Positions 18,819 to 28,083 are shown, numbered from the stretch's first letter. The stretch is DNA of 64,000 nt from Brevibacillus reuszeri (GCF_002897295.1 NZ_BEXF01000002.1:62001-126000); one strand, 5' to 3'. Translations and numbers: made by a program. The notes: a model not told the origin generated them from the letters alone.

Positions 18819-19395
18819 TAATGAAACTCTCCTTCCACAATGAGGGACTTCCGACCGATACTGCGGTCGCTCCATGCTGTAGCACTACCTCCATCTGTTC
18901 CCGCTTACGAAGTAAGCCTCCGGCGATAATGGGAGTATCAATCATGCTTCTGAATTCTTCGATATACTCTGGCAACAAAGCAGGCATCAGCTCTACTGCA
19001 TCTGGCTGCGTATCCTGTATGGATTGAAGCCCCGACTTCAGTGAATCGCTATCTACCAAAAACAAGCGCTGAATGGTTAATAGGCCCTGCTTTTTCGCCA
19101 GCTTCACCAGTGTGTTGCGCGTGGTCACGATGCCATCTGGCTTCACATAATGTGCGAGAAAAGCAATCCCTTCCCGGTCATAGCTGATACCGCCAATTCT
19201 ATCGAGATGTAGAAAAACAGGAATCTCTCTGCTTTTGAAAAAGTCCACGTAGCCTTTGATGACGCCAATGTTTCCGATCGAAAGCACAGCTGCGCTCAAA
19301 TTGGCTTCAGCTGCTTTTTCCAGATGCTTCGCCTCCTTCACGGAAGCGATGAGCTTTGTCTGTGCTAGTCTGGCTCTGAATTCTGCCTGATTCAT
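18796..19395 (-). CDS. glpP: glycerol-3-phosphate-responsive antiterminator GlpP
   Basis: A 199-residue GlpP-family protein. It binds glycerol-3-phosphate and then the leader RNA of glp genes, preventing termination. Family features include the SIGNIGVIKGYVDFFK and PVFLHLDRIGGI stretches, PDGIVTTRN, and a C-terminal TPIIAGGLLRKREQ phosphate-binding loop of a TIM-barrel-like fold. The start at 19395 has AAGGAGGCG upstream. It heads the ugp operon and sits right behind a long terminator hairpin, so it probably controls itself and all six downstream genes. Confidence 0.92.
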   Translation of the reverse strand: MNQAEFRARLAQTKLIASVKEAKHLEKAAEANLSAAVLSIGNIGVIKGYVDFFKSREIPVFLHLDRIGGISYDREGIAFLAHYVKPDGIVTTRNTLVKLAKKQGLLTIQRLFLVDSDSLKSGLQSIQDTQPDAVELMPALLPEYIEEFRSMIDTPIIAGGLLRKREQMEVVLQHGATAVSVGSPSLWKESFINDYSVVI

Positions 19396-19422
19396 TCGGA
19401 TTCGCCTCCTTATGTCCAAAAC

Positions 19423-19492
19423 AAAAAACCCAGCGACATGACAATGCCAAAGAACTTTCGAGGAAAGTGTTTGGAAAGGCTGTCGGGGGTTT
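19423..19492 (-). promoter_or_regulatory. leader terminator hairpin, likely GlpP antitermination target
   Basis: On the minus strand the leader forms one long imperfect hairpin. AAACCC and CGACA on the 5' side pair with TGTCG and GGGTTT on the 3' side. CCAAA/TTTGG and ACTTTC/GAAAGT form inner stems, and the 3' arm runs into TTTTTT. It ends about 27 bases before the glpP start. Being a terminator in front of an antiterminator gene, it is the expected GlpP target, but I have not compared it with a defined GlpP binding site. Confidence 0.7.
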
Positions 19493-19687
19493 CTCCATGG
19501 CTCCAACCGAAGGATTTTTTCACTTGTTAGTTAGAATGGTACTGCAGAAGCGTTAAGGGAACATAAAGCGATTGTTAAAAAAGGGCAAAGATCGTGTAAG
19601 CGTTAATTGACGGAAATTGAGGAATGGATGTATCATTCAATCTATATTCAAATAATCAAATATTCGAAGATAAGAAGGGTTGCAGAG

Positions 19688-21430
19688 ATGAAGTGGGCCG
19701 GGAGATTTGAGGGCTACAATCAGGAAGCATTCAAAAAGGATTGTATTTCAGGTTTCATTGTAGGGATCATCGCGATTCCATTGGGCATGGCCTTTGCCAT
19801 TGCTTCAGGAGTAAAACCGGAATACGGCATTTACACTACGATTATTGCAGGCATCTTGATTTCCTTGCTTGGCGGCTCCCGCTATCAGATTGGCGGACCT
19901 ACTGGTGCCTTTATTCCGATTTTGTTTGCCATCGTCATGCAGTACGGTTACGAAAACCTGCTCATCGCAGGATTCATGGCAGGTATTATGCTTGTCCTCA
20001 TGGGAGTATTACGACTTGGCGGTCTGATCAAATTTATTCCCCGTCCCGTTACCATTGGATTTACAGCGGGGATTGCCGTTATTATTTTTACAGGACAGAT
20101 CTCCAACTTTCTCGGTCTTCAGCAGGTCCAAAGACACGAGGATTTCCTCTCCAACATGAAAGAAATCGCCATCCATCTGGCTTCCTTCAATCTATACAGC
20201 ATAGGGACCGCTTGTTTGTGCCTTGCCATTATATTGATTACCCCCCGATTTCTACGAAGCATCCCGGGTTCTCTCGTTGGACTCATCATTTCCAGTGTCG
20301 TTGCTGTCCTCTTTTTTGAAGGGAAGGTAGCTACCATTGGGTCGACTTTTGGCGATATTCCCAGTACGCTACCCAGCTTCCATTTTCCTGAAATAACTCT
20401 TGAGCGACTTCAAAAGTTACTGAGCCCAGCCCTAATCATTGCTATACTAGGAGCGATAGAGTCTTTATTGTCTGCTGTAGTGGCCGATGGTATGGCACGA
20501 GGCCGCCACAATAGCAACCGGGAACTGATTGGTCAAGGAATTGCCAACATGGTGACTCCCCTATTCGGTGGAATTCCTGCTACTGGCGCCATTGCCAGAA
20601 CTGCAACCAATATTAAAAGCGGTGCCGTTTCACCTATGTCCGGAATCATTCATGGTCTGGTTGTGATGCTTGTTCTCGTCATGCTAGCACCATATGCGTC
20701 TCACATTCCTTTGGCAAGCATGGCTCCAATCCTCATGCTGGTTGCCTGGAATATGAGTGAGCGCAAGGAATTTAAGCATATTCTCCAAGCAAAAACGAGT
20801 GATTCCCTTGTCCTTTTGATCACCTTTCTTCTAACGGTTTTTACGACGCTGACCACTGCCGTAGAGGTTGGTCTGGTTCTAGCCGTCCTGTTGTTTGTCA
20901 AACGGATGCGAGATAGCCTGCAAGTAGCCAAGGTATTGCCTGATCCTAGCTCCAAGCATGAAAAAGTCATGCCTCACATGGTTACTGAGAGCCACGATTG
21001 TCCACAAATCAGTATTTATACGATTGAAGGACCGCTCTTTTTTGGCGATGCGGATCTGTTTGAAAGCTCCCTGATGAATACCATTGCGGTTCGCCCCAAC
21101 ACTTTGCTGCTCCGAATGGGGCATGTCCCCTTTATGGATATGACAGGTGAGGCAAATTTGGCCAAGATCGTAAGACAATGCGCTAGTCAGGACACAACGG
21201 TATTGATCTCTGGAATCCAGCCCCAGCCAAAGGACGTTTTGCAACGCACTAGGCTATATTCCCTCGTGGGTGAACAACACTTTTTTGCTCATACCGGAGA
21301 AGCCATTGAATTCGCACTGAGCCGTTTGGACGTTAACAAATGCTTAGGATGCAAGCATTTCGCATTTCGAGAATGCATGACCTTGTCCGCGCCTCAGTTG
21401 CAGGACACTCACGTTCAGAAAATGACGTAA
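19688..21430 (+). CDS. SulP-family inorganic anion transporter with STAS domain
   Basis: A 580-residue SulP/SLC26-type membrane protein. The N-terminal part has about 12 to 14 hydrophobic helices including GGSRYQIGGPTGAFIPI (near residue 65), the family's substrate-site region, and GGIPATGAIARTATN. A cytoplasmic STAS domain (about residues 430-540, with PFMDMTGEANLAKI) follows. The tail carries a Cys cluster, CLGCKHFAFREC. Substrates in the family are sulfate, bicarbonate and other anions; which one applies is open. The start at 19688 was preferred to an upstream TTG frame, with AGAAGGG as a modest ribosome site. The regulator gene follows 35 bases later. Confidence 0.9.
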   Translation: MKWAGRFEGYNQEAFKKDCISGFIVGIIAIPLGMAFAIASGVKPEYGIYTTIIAGILISLLGGSRYQIGGPTGAFIPILFAIVMQYGYENLLIAGFMAGIMLVLMGVLRLGGLIKFIPRPVTIGFTAGIAVIIFTGQISNFLGLQQVQRHEDFLSNMKEIAIHLASFNLYSIGTACLCLAIILITPRFLRSIPGSLVGLIISSVVAVLFFEGKVATIGSTFGDIPSTLPSFHFPEITLERLQKLLSPALIIAILGAIESLLSAVVADGMARGRHNSNRELIGQGIANMVTPLFGGIPATGAIARTATNIKSGAVSPMSGIIHGLVVMLVLVMLAPYASHIPLASMAPILMLVAWNMSERKEFKHILQAKTSDSLVLLITFLLTVFTTLTTAVEVGLVLAVLLFVKRMRDSLQVAKVLPDPSSKHEKVMPHMVTESHDCPQISIYTIEGPLFFGDADLFESSLMNTIAVRPNTLLLRMGHVPFMDMTGEANLAKIVRQCASQDTTVLISGIQPQPKDVLQRTRLYSLVGEQHFFAHTGEAIEFALSRLDVNKCLGCKHFAFRECMTLSAPQLQDTHVQKMT

Positions 21431-21465
21431 CGTCACTACTACCACTAGATCGGAGGAACCTTTCG

Positions 21466-21792
21466 TTGAATTTGGAGCTACAGCAATTTAAGGCAAACTT
21501 TTTCAAAGCATTAGGGCATCCTCTGCGGATTCGGATTTTAGAATTATTAGCAGAGGGCGACAAAAACGTGAATGAGCTGCAAACTCTGATCGGGAGCGAA
21601 GGCTCTGCTGTTTCCCAACAGCTTGCAGTCTTGCGCAGCAACAACATCGTTTACGGTACAAAGGATGGCAATAAAGTCACCTACTCTTTGCGCGATCCCA
21701 TGATTATTGAGCTTTTAAGCGTTGCTCGGCATATTTTTAACAATCACCTGATCGATACCATCTCCATGCTCGATCGGTTCAACGAGGAATAA
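21466..21792 (+). CDS. ArsR-family transcriptional regulator
   Basis: A 108-residue winged-helix regulator. It starts at a TTG (21466) preceded by CGGAGGAACC, which excludes the longer upstream frame that overlaps the transporter gene. The helix-turn-helix region reads KALGHPLRIRILELLAEG, then EGSAVSQQLAVLRSNNIV as recognition helix, then the wing YGTKDGNKVTYSL. No Cys metal site is present in the recognition helix, so metal sensing of the classic ArsR type is unlikely. It is co-transcribed with the SulP gene and probably controls it. Confidence 0.88.
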   Translation: MNLELQQFKANFFKALGHPLRIRILELLAEGDKNVNELQTLIGSEGSAVSQQLAVLRSNNIVYGTKDGNKVTYSLRDPMIIELLSVARHIFNNHLIDTISMLDRFNEE

Positions 21793-21807
21793 GCACTCAA
21801 TAGAAAA

Positions 21808-21831
21808 GCCCAGGACTTTTTCGTCCTGGGC
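21808..21831. terminator. bidirectional terminator between the ArsR-type and nucleoside phosphorylase genes
   Basis: Perfect GCCCAGGAC/GTCCTGGGC hairpin; the minus strand continues with TTTTC and the plus strand with ATACTTATT. The flanking genes converge. Confidence 0.78.
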
Positions 21832-21839
21832 ATACTTAT

Positions 21840-22565
21840 TTACTCGGAAACAGCTATTACTGCATCCAGTGCTATCAATGCTTCGGCTTCGATCGCTTTT
21901 GCCATCGCATCTGTGTGAGGGTTGTACGACTCCAACAGATCCGCGTCGGCATAGCCGTCGATTGCGAGAATCGAGCCTGCCTTCATTCCGCGCAAGGCAG
22001 CGATGACAAACAGGGCGGAGTTTTCCATTTCTACTGCCAGCACGCCTGCTTTTTGGTACAGCTTGTGCGGGAATTCCACTACGCCGCTGTAGAAGACATC
22101 CAGCGTCAGGGTAATACCCTCTGCTACGTTCAAACCAGAAGCATCAGCTTTGGCTGCCTCGACAAGTGCATCAGAGACGCGGCGGTTGGCAACTGCCGGG
22201 AAGCCTGCTGGTACGAGCTGACTAGTCAGCCCATCCTGACGTACAGCCGCAGAGCTGATCACGAGGCTGCCTGGCTCGATTTCGCGTTGATACGAGCCTG
22301 CTGTTCCTACACGAATGATGTATTCTACGCCACCTTTTGCCAGCTCTTCGAAGCACACAGCTGCACCCGGCGAACCGACACCATGGCTAACAACTGCTAC
22401 CTCTACGCCCTTCCATGTTCCTGCATAGCTGTGGTACTCACGATTTTCCCCGATTTGCCGCTGATTTTCGAGCTTGTAGGAAATCAGTGCCGCACGCTTA
22501 GGATCGCCGCATACGATTACTCGCTTTGGCAACTCTGCTGGATCAACCTTTAGATTCGTCAACAT
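21840..22565 (-). CDS. nucleoside phosphorylase (PNP/UDP family)
   Basis: A 241-residue NP-I-family phosphorylase that splits a nucleoside with phosphate into base and ribose-1-phosphate. The phosphate loop is VIVCGDPKRA near residue 17, the base/ribose region includes IRVGTAGSY near residue 85, and the ribose-binding VEMENSALFVIAALRG lies near residue 185. It looks closest to the hexameric Udp/DeoD class rather than the trimeric class that contains classical MTA phosphorylase; base preference is not readable. The start at 22565 has GGAG upstream. It is the last gene of the SAM-riboswitch operon, which makes an S-adenosyl-derived nucleoside a plausible substrate. Confidence 0.85.
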   Translation of the reverse strand: MLTNLKVDPAELPKRVIVCGDPKRAALISYKLENQRQIGENREYHSYAGTWKGVEVAVVSHGVGSPGAAVCFEELAKGGVEYIIRVGTAGSYQREIEPGSLVISSAAVRQDGLTSQLVPAGFPAVANRRVSDALVEAAKADASGLNVAEGITLTLDVFYSGVVEFPHKLYQKAGVLAVEMENSALFVIAALRGMKAGSILAIDGYADADLLESYNPHTDAMAKAIEAEALIALDAVIAVSE

Positions 22566-22566
22566 G

Positions 22567-23229
22567 TTAATCAAACTCCTTTTTCTCCCATTCATCTTCA
22601 GGGATAGGCAATGCTTCGCCTGAGAACCGCTCTTCCCGGAACGGATCTGCAATCAGATGAAAGCCGTTTTGCTCCCAGAAGCCGGGCTTATTTTCCGTTA
22701 TAAACTCGATTCCCCGCAGCCACTTTACGCTTTTCCAAAAGTAAAGATGAGGCACGACCAGTCTGAGCGGCCAGCCATGCTTGTCTGTCAAAGGCTCCCC
22801 GTCAAAGGAATGCGCCAGAAGCACATCATCTCGCTCCAGATCAGCCAGCGCTACATTCGCTGTGTAGTCATTGTCACCATGCAGCATGACATAGGACGCT
22901 TGCGGGGTTACCCCGATCGCTTGCAGGAAATCGCTGAATCGCACTCCTGTAAATGCATTGTCAAAACGGGACCAGCGTGTGACGCAGTGAATGTCTCTCG
23001 TCACGGTCACCTGTGGCATGTCCATGATCTGCTCATAGGTAAGTGTGACTTCCTTGTCCACTTCCCCGAACACCCGCAATGTCCACGTCTTCATATCGTA
23101 AACCGGTACGTCTCCCTCGTGCAAAATGGGAAAACGCTCGGTCAAAATCTGTCCTGGCGGCAGTCTTTTGGCAAGTGCCGGTTCGATAGCCGGAATCTTC
23201 ATTTTCTTAATTCGATCTGCCTTGTTCAT
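22567..23229 (-). CDS. sulfite-oxidase-like molybdopterin oxidoreductase
   Basis: A 220-residue protein of the sulfite oxidase/YedY (MsrP) molybdopterin fold. The expected Mo-ligating cysteine is Cys82 in RDIHCVTRWS. Downstream are HGDNDYTANV, PLTDKHGWPLRLVVPH and WKSVKWLRGIEF, all typical of the family. There is no Tat or Sec signal, so unlike MsrP it should be cytosolic. No heme or dimerisation domain is present. Relatives reduce methionine sulfoxide or oxidise sulfite; most small cytosolic members have no known role. It sits between permease and phosphorylase genes of the SAM-riboswitch operon, which supports a sulfur link. Confidence 0.85.
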   Translation of the reverse strand: MNKADRIKKMKIPAIEPALAKRLPPGQILTERFPILHEGDVPVYDMKTWTLRVFGEVDKEVTLTYEQIMDMPQVTVTRDIHCVTRWSRFDNAFTGVRFSDFLQAIGVTPQASYVMLHGDNDYTANVALADLERDDVLLAHSFDGEPLTDKHGWPLRLVVPHLYFWKSVKWLRGIEFITENKPGFWEQNGFHLIADPFREERFSGEALPIPEDEWEKKEFD

Positions 23230-23272
23230 ATCGCATTTCCCCCTGTCCCTGCTGTCCGTTATCGCTTGCAAA

Positions 23273-24187
23273 TCAGCGGGTGCTTTGCTGATTGTTGCCG
23301 CTGCCCTGACCTTTGTCCTTTAAGAAGAACATCGCCAAAATCGTCAGCACATATGGCAGCATCGAAGTAATTTGAGTCGGCAACGAAAAACCTTGGAGCC
23401 TTATACTTAGTGCATCCATCAAACCGAACAGGAAGCTGGACGCAAGTATTCCCAGTGGATGGGACTGCCCCATCATCATCGCCACGAGTGCAATAAAGCC
23501 GCGACCTGCAGTCATGCCTTCTGTAAACATGGTCACCTGTCCGAGAGAAAGCTGGGCACCCGCTACCCCACACAAAGCTCCACACATGACGATAGCCAGT
23601 ACCTGCAAGCTCGTTACTTTCAAGCCCAGGCTACGTGCTGCTACCGGGTTAAGCCCCACAGCAAGTACACGAAAGCCTGTCACAGTACGATAGAAGAAAA
23701 TATAAAGCAATATCGCTGCGATAAACGCCAAATACACTAGCGGCGAATGTCCTGACAAAATGTCGCCCAGGACAGGAATATCCTTGATCACTGGAATGTC
23801 CAGGCGTGGCAATCCAGCCATGTCCTTGTCATAAAACGCTCCTTTTACACCAAAGATCGCACGCAAGGCAAATGTTGTCAGACCAAGCGCCAGAAAGTTA
23901 ATCGCCACACCGACCACAATTTCGTTTGCTTTCATGCGAATGGTCATATACGCAAATAACAGCGAGAAGAGGACACTGGCAAGAGCGGCAATCAAGATTG
24001 CGAGGAAGAGATTCCCGGTAAAATGGTTCCCGACAATTGCCGAAAATGCACCGACGAGCACCAGCCCTTCCAAGCCTACATTAAAAACACCTACGCGCGC
24101 GCATAGCGCCCCGCCCAATGCAGCAAGCAGTATCGGTGTTACCATCCGAATGGTAGAACTGACGAGGGTCCAATCAAGCAGCTCCAT
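23273..24187 (-). CDS. nucleoside-type ABC transporter permease 2
   Basis: A 304-residue permease of the BMP-associated class (relatives in B. subtilis are NupP and NupQ). It has eight to nine hydrophobic helices, with ALGGALCARVGVFNVGLEGL at the N-terminus and GFIALVAMMMGQSHPLG near the C-terminus, both characteristic of this class. Its start overlaps the end of the first permease gene by 14 bases. Both permeases together form the pore. Confidence 0.9.
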   Translation of the reverse strand: MELLDWTLVSSTIRMVTPILLAALGGALCARVGVFNVGLEGLVLVGAFSAIVGNHFTGNLFLAILIAALASVLFSLLFAYMTIRMKANEIVVGVAINFLALGLTTFALRAIFGVKGAFYDKDMAGLPRLDIPVIKDIPVLGDILSGHSPLVYLAFIAAILLYIFFYRTVTGFRVLAVGLNPVAARSLGLKVTSLQVLAIVMCGALCGVAGAQLSLGQVTMFTEGMTAGRGFIALVAMMMGQSHPLGILASSFLFGLMDALSIRLQGFSLPTQITSMLPYVLTILAMFFLKDKGQGSGNNQQSTR

Positions 24188-25244
24188 GCGATTCTCCCCC
24201 TTTTGTCTTCCGCTTTTTCCACCAATCGTAGCTGAATTTTGCCGAGATGAACAGAATGAGCACGGCTTGAATCACACTAGCCAGCTCCAATGGCACATCC
24301 GTATTTCGTTCTACACCCATTGCTCCTGTTTGGAAAGCAGCAAGCAAAATCGAGGTAATAATGATCCCGATCGGATTGGAGTTTGCAAGCAAGGTAGCCA
24401 TCAAACCTGTCCAGGCGAAGTTAGGAACCGTTAAGGCACCATCGACAAAGCGGTAATGAGCACCCAAAACTTCAACAGTTCCTGCCAGACCTGCCAAACC
24501 GCCACTCGCAAACATGCCTGTCAGCATAACCTTGATCCGATTGATTCCGCCGTATTGCGCAAACAGCGGATTTTGACCGAGCATTTTCACTTCATAGCCA
24601 AACGGCGTATAACGAATGACCCAAAACAGTACGAGTGCAGCGATGATGGCAAAAATGAAGCCAGCGTGTACACTCATGCCCGCAAACAGCTTGGGCAGCC
24701 AAACACTTTTATCCAGCATCACTGTCTGTGACAAAGCAGCAGAGCCAGTCCGGTCACGAAATGGTTCGGTCACGAGATAGCTCGCAAACAATACTGCGAT
24801 ATAGTTGAACAAAAGCGTGGAAATGAGCAGCGGAATGCGAAATCTAGCTTCCATAAAGCCCGGGATCAGTGCCCAAAAGCCGCCTACCGCCATACCTGTA
24901 AGGATAGCTGCAACCAGCTTGATCATTCCCGGTGCCGGTAAATAAACGGCAACCAGCGTGGCACTGATCGCTCCAAGCACCATCTGACCTTCTGCCCCCA
25001 GGTTGAACACCCCTGCGCGAAAGGCAAGTGAAAGACCAAGCGCAATTAACATGATTGGTGTGGCCCTTGCCAAGGTAGATGTGAAAAAGTAAAAGCTCCC
25101 AAAAGCTCCTTTCCACACCTCCTGGTAGGTACCGACAATCGATTCACCCACTGCAGCGATAACGAGCGCCCCGGTCAACAGGCCGATTACTACCGCCAAA
25201 ATAGGCTGAACGAGCGACTTACCTAGCTCTTTGACTGCTGCCAT
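24174..25244 (-). CDS. nucleoside-type ABC transporter permease 1
   Basis: A 356-residue permease with about ten hydrophobic helices. Class-specific stretches are LAFRAGVFNLGAEGQMVLGA in the middle and FAWTGLMATLLANSNPIG toward the C-terminus. It pairs with the product of 23273-24187. Its start overlaps the ATPase gene by 26 bases, as usual in these operons. Confidence 0.9.
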   Translation of the reverse strand: MAAVKELGKSLVQPILAVVIGLLTGALVIAAVGESIVGTYQEVWKGAFGSFYFFTSTLARATPIMLIALGLSLAFRAGVFNLGAEGQMVLGAISATLVAVYLPAPGMIKLVAAILTGMAVGGFWALIPGFMEARFRIPLLISTLLFNYIAVLFASYLVTEPFRDRTGSAALSQTVMLDKSVWLPKLFAGMSVHAGFIFAIIAALVLFWVIRYTPFGYEVKMLGQNPLFAQYGGINRIKVMLTGMFASGGLAGLAGTVEVLGAHYRFVDGALTVPNFAWTGLMATLLANSNPIGIIITSILLAAFQTGAMGVERNTDVPLELASVIQAVLILFISAKFSYDWWKKRKTKGGESHGAA

Positions 25245-26748
25245 GAACGCTTCCTCCTGCCATCAACACGCTGATTTTTTCTTCTGTTGCTTCCGAACGC
25301 GCCAGCTCACCAGCAATCTTTCCTTTATACATCACTAGAATTCGATCAGATAAAGCGAGAATCTCTGACAGTTCGGAGGACACGAGCAAAATCCCGTCTC
25401 CTTGATTCCGTTTTTCGATTAGCGCTTGATGGATATACTCCATTGCTCCAATATCAACGCCCCGAGTAGGCTCTGCTGCAATCAAAAATGGCGTTTCCTG
25501 TCCCAGCTCCCGAGCCACGATCAATTTTTGCAGATTCCCCCCGGAAAGATTCCCCGCAAGCTCCTGCAATTGTCTGGAGCCTGTTTTAATGGCAAAACGC
25601 TCGACCCAGCCACGGACGACCTGACGAAAGTCATCGCGCTTCACGATTCCTCGGCGGTAGTATTCCGGCTTTCGCTGATAGCCCATCAATGCATTTTCTT
25701 CTACGCTTTCGAGCTTTGCTGTACCCCACATGTAACGGTCTTCGGGAATATGAGCCAAGCCTGCGCTGCGTATCGTCGCAACCGATTGATTGGTAACATC
25801 CTTGCCACCGAGCTTGATACTTCCTTCCCCTGCCGTCCGAAGACCGCTCAGCGCTTGCAGCAGCTCCGACTGGCCATTCCCGGAAACACCAGCAATTCCG
25901 ACAATTTCCCCGTGATGAACGGTAAAGCTGACCTGATCGAGCAAGGTTTGCTTTTCCCGAACAGTCAGATTCTCTACCTGTAGTAAAGGGCCACGCTCCA
26001 GAGCAATACGCTCACTCAGCTCCTGTAATTCCCGTCCAACCATGAGCCTTGCCAGATCATCTACATTCGTTTCCTCTCGAGAAACTGTTCCTGTCACTTT
26101 TCCGCCTCTGAGAACAGTGATGCGATCAGCTACCTCCATCACTTCCTGGAGCTTGTGCGTGATCAAAATGACACTTTTCCCACTCTGTGCCAGATTGCGA
26201 ATCGTTTGCAGCAGCTCGCGAACCTCTAGCGGTGTCAATACTGCAGTAGGCTCATCCAAGACGATGATGTCCGCTCCCTGATACAAGACCTTGAGAATTT
26301 CTACCCGTTGCTGCTCACCGATGGAACAGCTCGACACCTGTGCCTGTGCATCGATCGGAATCCTGTACTGCTCGCTCAGTGCATGTACTTTTTCCACTGC
26401 CTCTTTTCTTTTGAAAAAGCCCGCCTGCTTCGGCTCGTATCCGATCACAATGTTTTCAGTGACAGTGAACTCTCCAAACAGCATGAAGTGCTGATGAACC
26501 ATTCCGATTCCGCTCTGGATAGCATCTTCTGGGCCGCGGAAAGCAACCTTTTTGTCGCCTAGTACGATATCGCCTGAGGTTGGCTGCTCCATGCCGTACA
26601 GCATCCGCATCAGCGTCGTTTTGCCCGCTCCATTTTCACCAACGATTGCATGTACTTCGCCAGCAGCCAGTGAGAAAGACACCTTGTCGTTGGCAATAAA
26701 ATCTCCGTATTTCTTGGTCATGTCCCTCATTTCCAGACGATAGGCCAT
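25219..26748 (-). CDS. nucleoside-type ABC transporter double ATPase
   Basis: A 509-residue ATPase with two nucleotide-binding domains in one chain, as in NupO/YufO and sugar transporters. Domain 1 has Walker A GENGAGKTT near residue 38, signature CSIGEQQR and Walker B IIVLDEPTAVL. Domain 2 has GVSGNGQSE in place of a normal Walker A, signature NLSGGNLQK and IAAEPTRGVD in place of Walker B. So, as usual in this class, domain 2 is degenerate and domain 1 supplies hydrolysis. The start at 26748 was chosen for the AAAGGAGGAGTGGGA ribosome site. Confidence 0.92.
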   Translation of the reverse strand: MAYRLEMRDMTKKYGDFIANDKVSFSLAAGEVHAIVGENGAGKTTLMRMLYGMEQPTSGDIVLGDKKVAFRGPEDAIQSGIGMVHQHFMLFGEFTVTENIVIGYEPKQAGFFKRKEAVEKVHALSEQYRIPIDAQAQVSSCSIGEQQRVEILKVLYQGADIIVLDEPTAVLTPLEVRELLQTIRNLAQSGKSVILITHKLQEVMEVADRITVLRGGKVTGTVSREETNVDDLARLMVGRELQELSERIALERGPLLQVENLTVREKQTLLDQVSFTVHHGEIVGIAGVSGNGQSELLQALSGLRTAGEGSIKLGGKDVTNQSVATIRSAGLAHIPEDRYMWGTAKLESVEENALMGYQRKPEYYRRGIVKRDDFRQVVRGWVERFAIKTGSRQLQELAGNLSGGNLQKLIVARELGQETPFLIAAEPTRGVDIGAMEYIHQALIEKRNQGDGILLVSSELSEILALSDRILVMYKGKIAGELARSEATEEKISVLMAGGSVHGSSQRAR

Positions 26749-26855
26749 TCCCACTCCTCCTTTATCCTGTGCTGCCGTCTTTAACTTTCCGCTAACACAA
26801 TCGTGACCGACTACACAGCTGTAGTCGGTCACATCAATGCACTGTGTGTATTCTC

Positions 26856-27884
26856 TTAGAACGTGTCTGGAACTTTGCGCGTTCCAGCTACAATCTCATC
26901 GTTGATCGCTTTTACTTTGTCGATTACTTCCTGACCGATAAACGCGTTCAGTGGAGTTTTGCTCTCATGTGTTACGTACGTCACGCCCACACCTTTTTCT
27001 TTTAAGCCATACGTTACTACACCTGGCTTCAGGGAGCCTTCAACAAACGCCTTCACTGTTTCATACGCTGCTGCGTCTGTACCTTTTAGCTGAGACAACA
27101 CGATGTGCTCAGGGTCGATTGTCGTGCGGTCAACGTCTTGTCCTGCTGTATAGAAGCCTTTTTCCTTCGCTGCTTCGAAAACGCCCAGGTCGCCTACTGC
27201 TGCTGCTCCGTTGATAAAGTCAGCGCCTTTAGAAGCTTGCAGGAGCGCCATTTCTTTTGCTTTTGCCGGGTCAGAGAAGCTGCCTACATAGTTCACGAGG
27301 AATTCTGCGTTAGGATTTGTCGCTTTCATCCCTTCTTGGAAGCCGCCTGTCCATTTTTTCAAAAGCGGAATATCCATTGCTACTACCATACCGACTTTAT
27401 TTGTTTTCGTAGCCAGGCCTGCAGCTGCCCCCATCAGGTATGCTGCTTCCTGCTCGCGGAACGTTACACTGCGAACATTTGGCAAATCTACTACTGTATC
27501 GATAATCGCAAAGTTCCGATCAGGGTTTTCTGCCGCTACCTTCTTCAGTGCATCCTCTGCTTCAAAAGAAGAAGTGATGATCAAATCATAATTTTCTGCT
27601 ACAGCTACACGCAGGTTTTCTTCAATCGCGCCATGGTCAGTGGACTCGATGCTTTTCACCTCTGCACCGAACTCTTGTCCAGCTTTTTTCGCGCCCTCAT
27701 CCATTTGTTGGAAGAAAGGGTTTACCCCGATTTTTTCTGGCAGGATCAGTGCAATTCGCTTTTTCGCTGCACCCTCTTGTCCTGTTGCCTGTCCTTCTGG
27801 TTTATCTGCAGGTGCATTTCCGCCTGCCGAGCAGCCTGCTGCCAATACCGCAAATGTGGTCAAAGCCAATAACAACTTTTTCAT
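26856..27884 (-). CDS. BMP-family nucleoside-binding lipoprotein
   Basis: A 342-residue substrate-binding lipoprotein (basic membrane protein/PnrA-like). The signal ends in a lipobox, LAAGCSAG, with Cys near residue 18. The family binds purine or pyrimidine nucleosides between two lobes; landmarks seen are the PEKIGVNPFFQQMDEGAKKA opening, IITSSFEAEDALKKVA, and NGAAAVGDLGVFEAAKEKGF. It is first in the operon and lies behind a SAM-I riboswitch, which suggests an S-adenosyl-derived nucleoside such as methylthioadenosine rather than a general nucleoside. That substrate is inference. Confidence 0.9.
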   Translation of the reverse strand: MKKLLLALTTFAVLAAGCSAGGNAPADKPEGQATGQEGAAKKRIALILPEKIGVNPFFQQMDEGAKKAGQEFGAEVKSIESTDHGAIEENLRVAVAENYDLIITSSFEAEDALKKVAAENPDRNFAIIDTVVDLPNVRSVTFREQEAAYLMGAAAGLATKTNKVGMVVAMDIPLLKKWTGGFQEGMKATNPNAEFLVNYVGSFSDPAKAKEMALLQASKGADFINGAAAVGDLGVFEAAKEKGFYTAGQDVDRTTIDPEHIVLSQLKGTDAAAYETVKAFVEGSLKPGVVTYGLKEKGVGVTYVTHESKTPLNAFIGQEVIDKVKAINDEIVAGTRKVPDTF

Positions 27885-28040
27885 GGTGTCTTCTCCCTCT
27901 CCTATCTATACACTTCGATCGTTTTTCTCTATTCCAATACGTAATGTACGTCTTTTGGACTAAAATTTCAATAGCAATTACGAATATTTCACTTCGCATT
28001 CACTTTATTGTTCGCAAATTCCCCCTCGTTCGCATAAAAT

Positions 28041-28067
28041 AAAAAACTCTTCCCTGAGGAAGAGTTT
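28041..28067 (-). terminator. expression-platform terminator of the SAM-I riboswitch
   Basis: On the minus strand AAACTCTTCC pairs with GGGAAGAGTTT and is followed by a T run (TTTTTTATTTT). It lies 17 bases past the aptamer and about 155 bases before the binding-protein gene. Confidence 0.9.
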
Positions 28068-28083
28068 GCGTCCGAGGCCGTCC

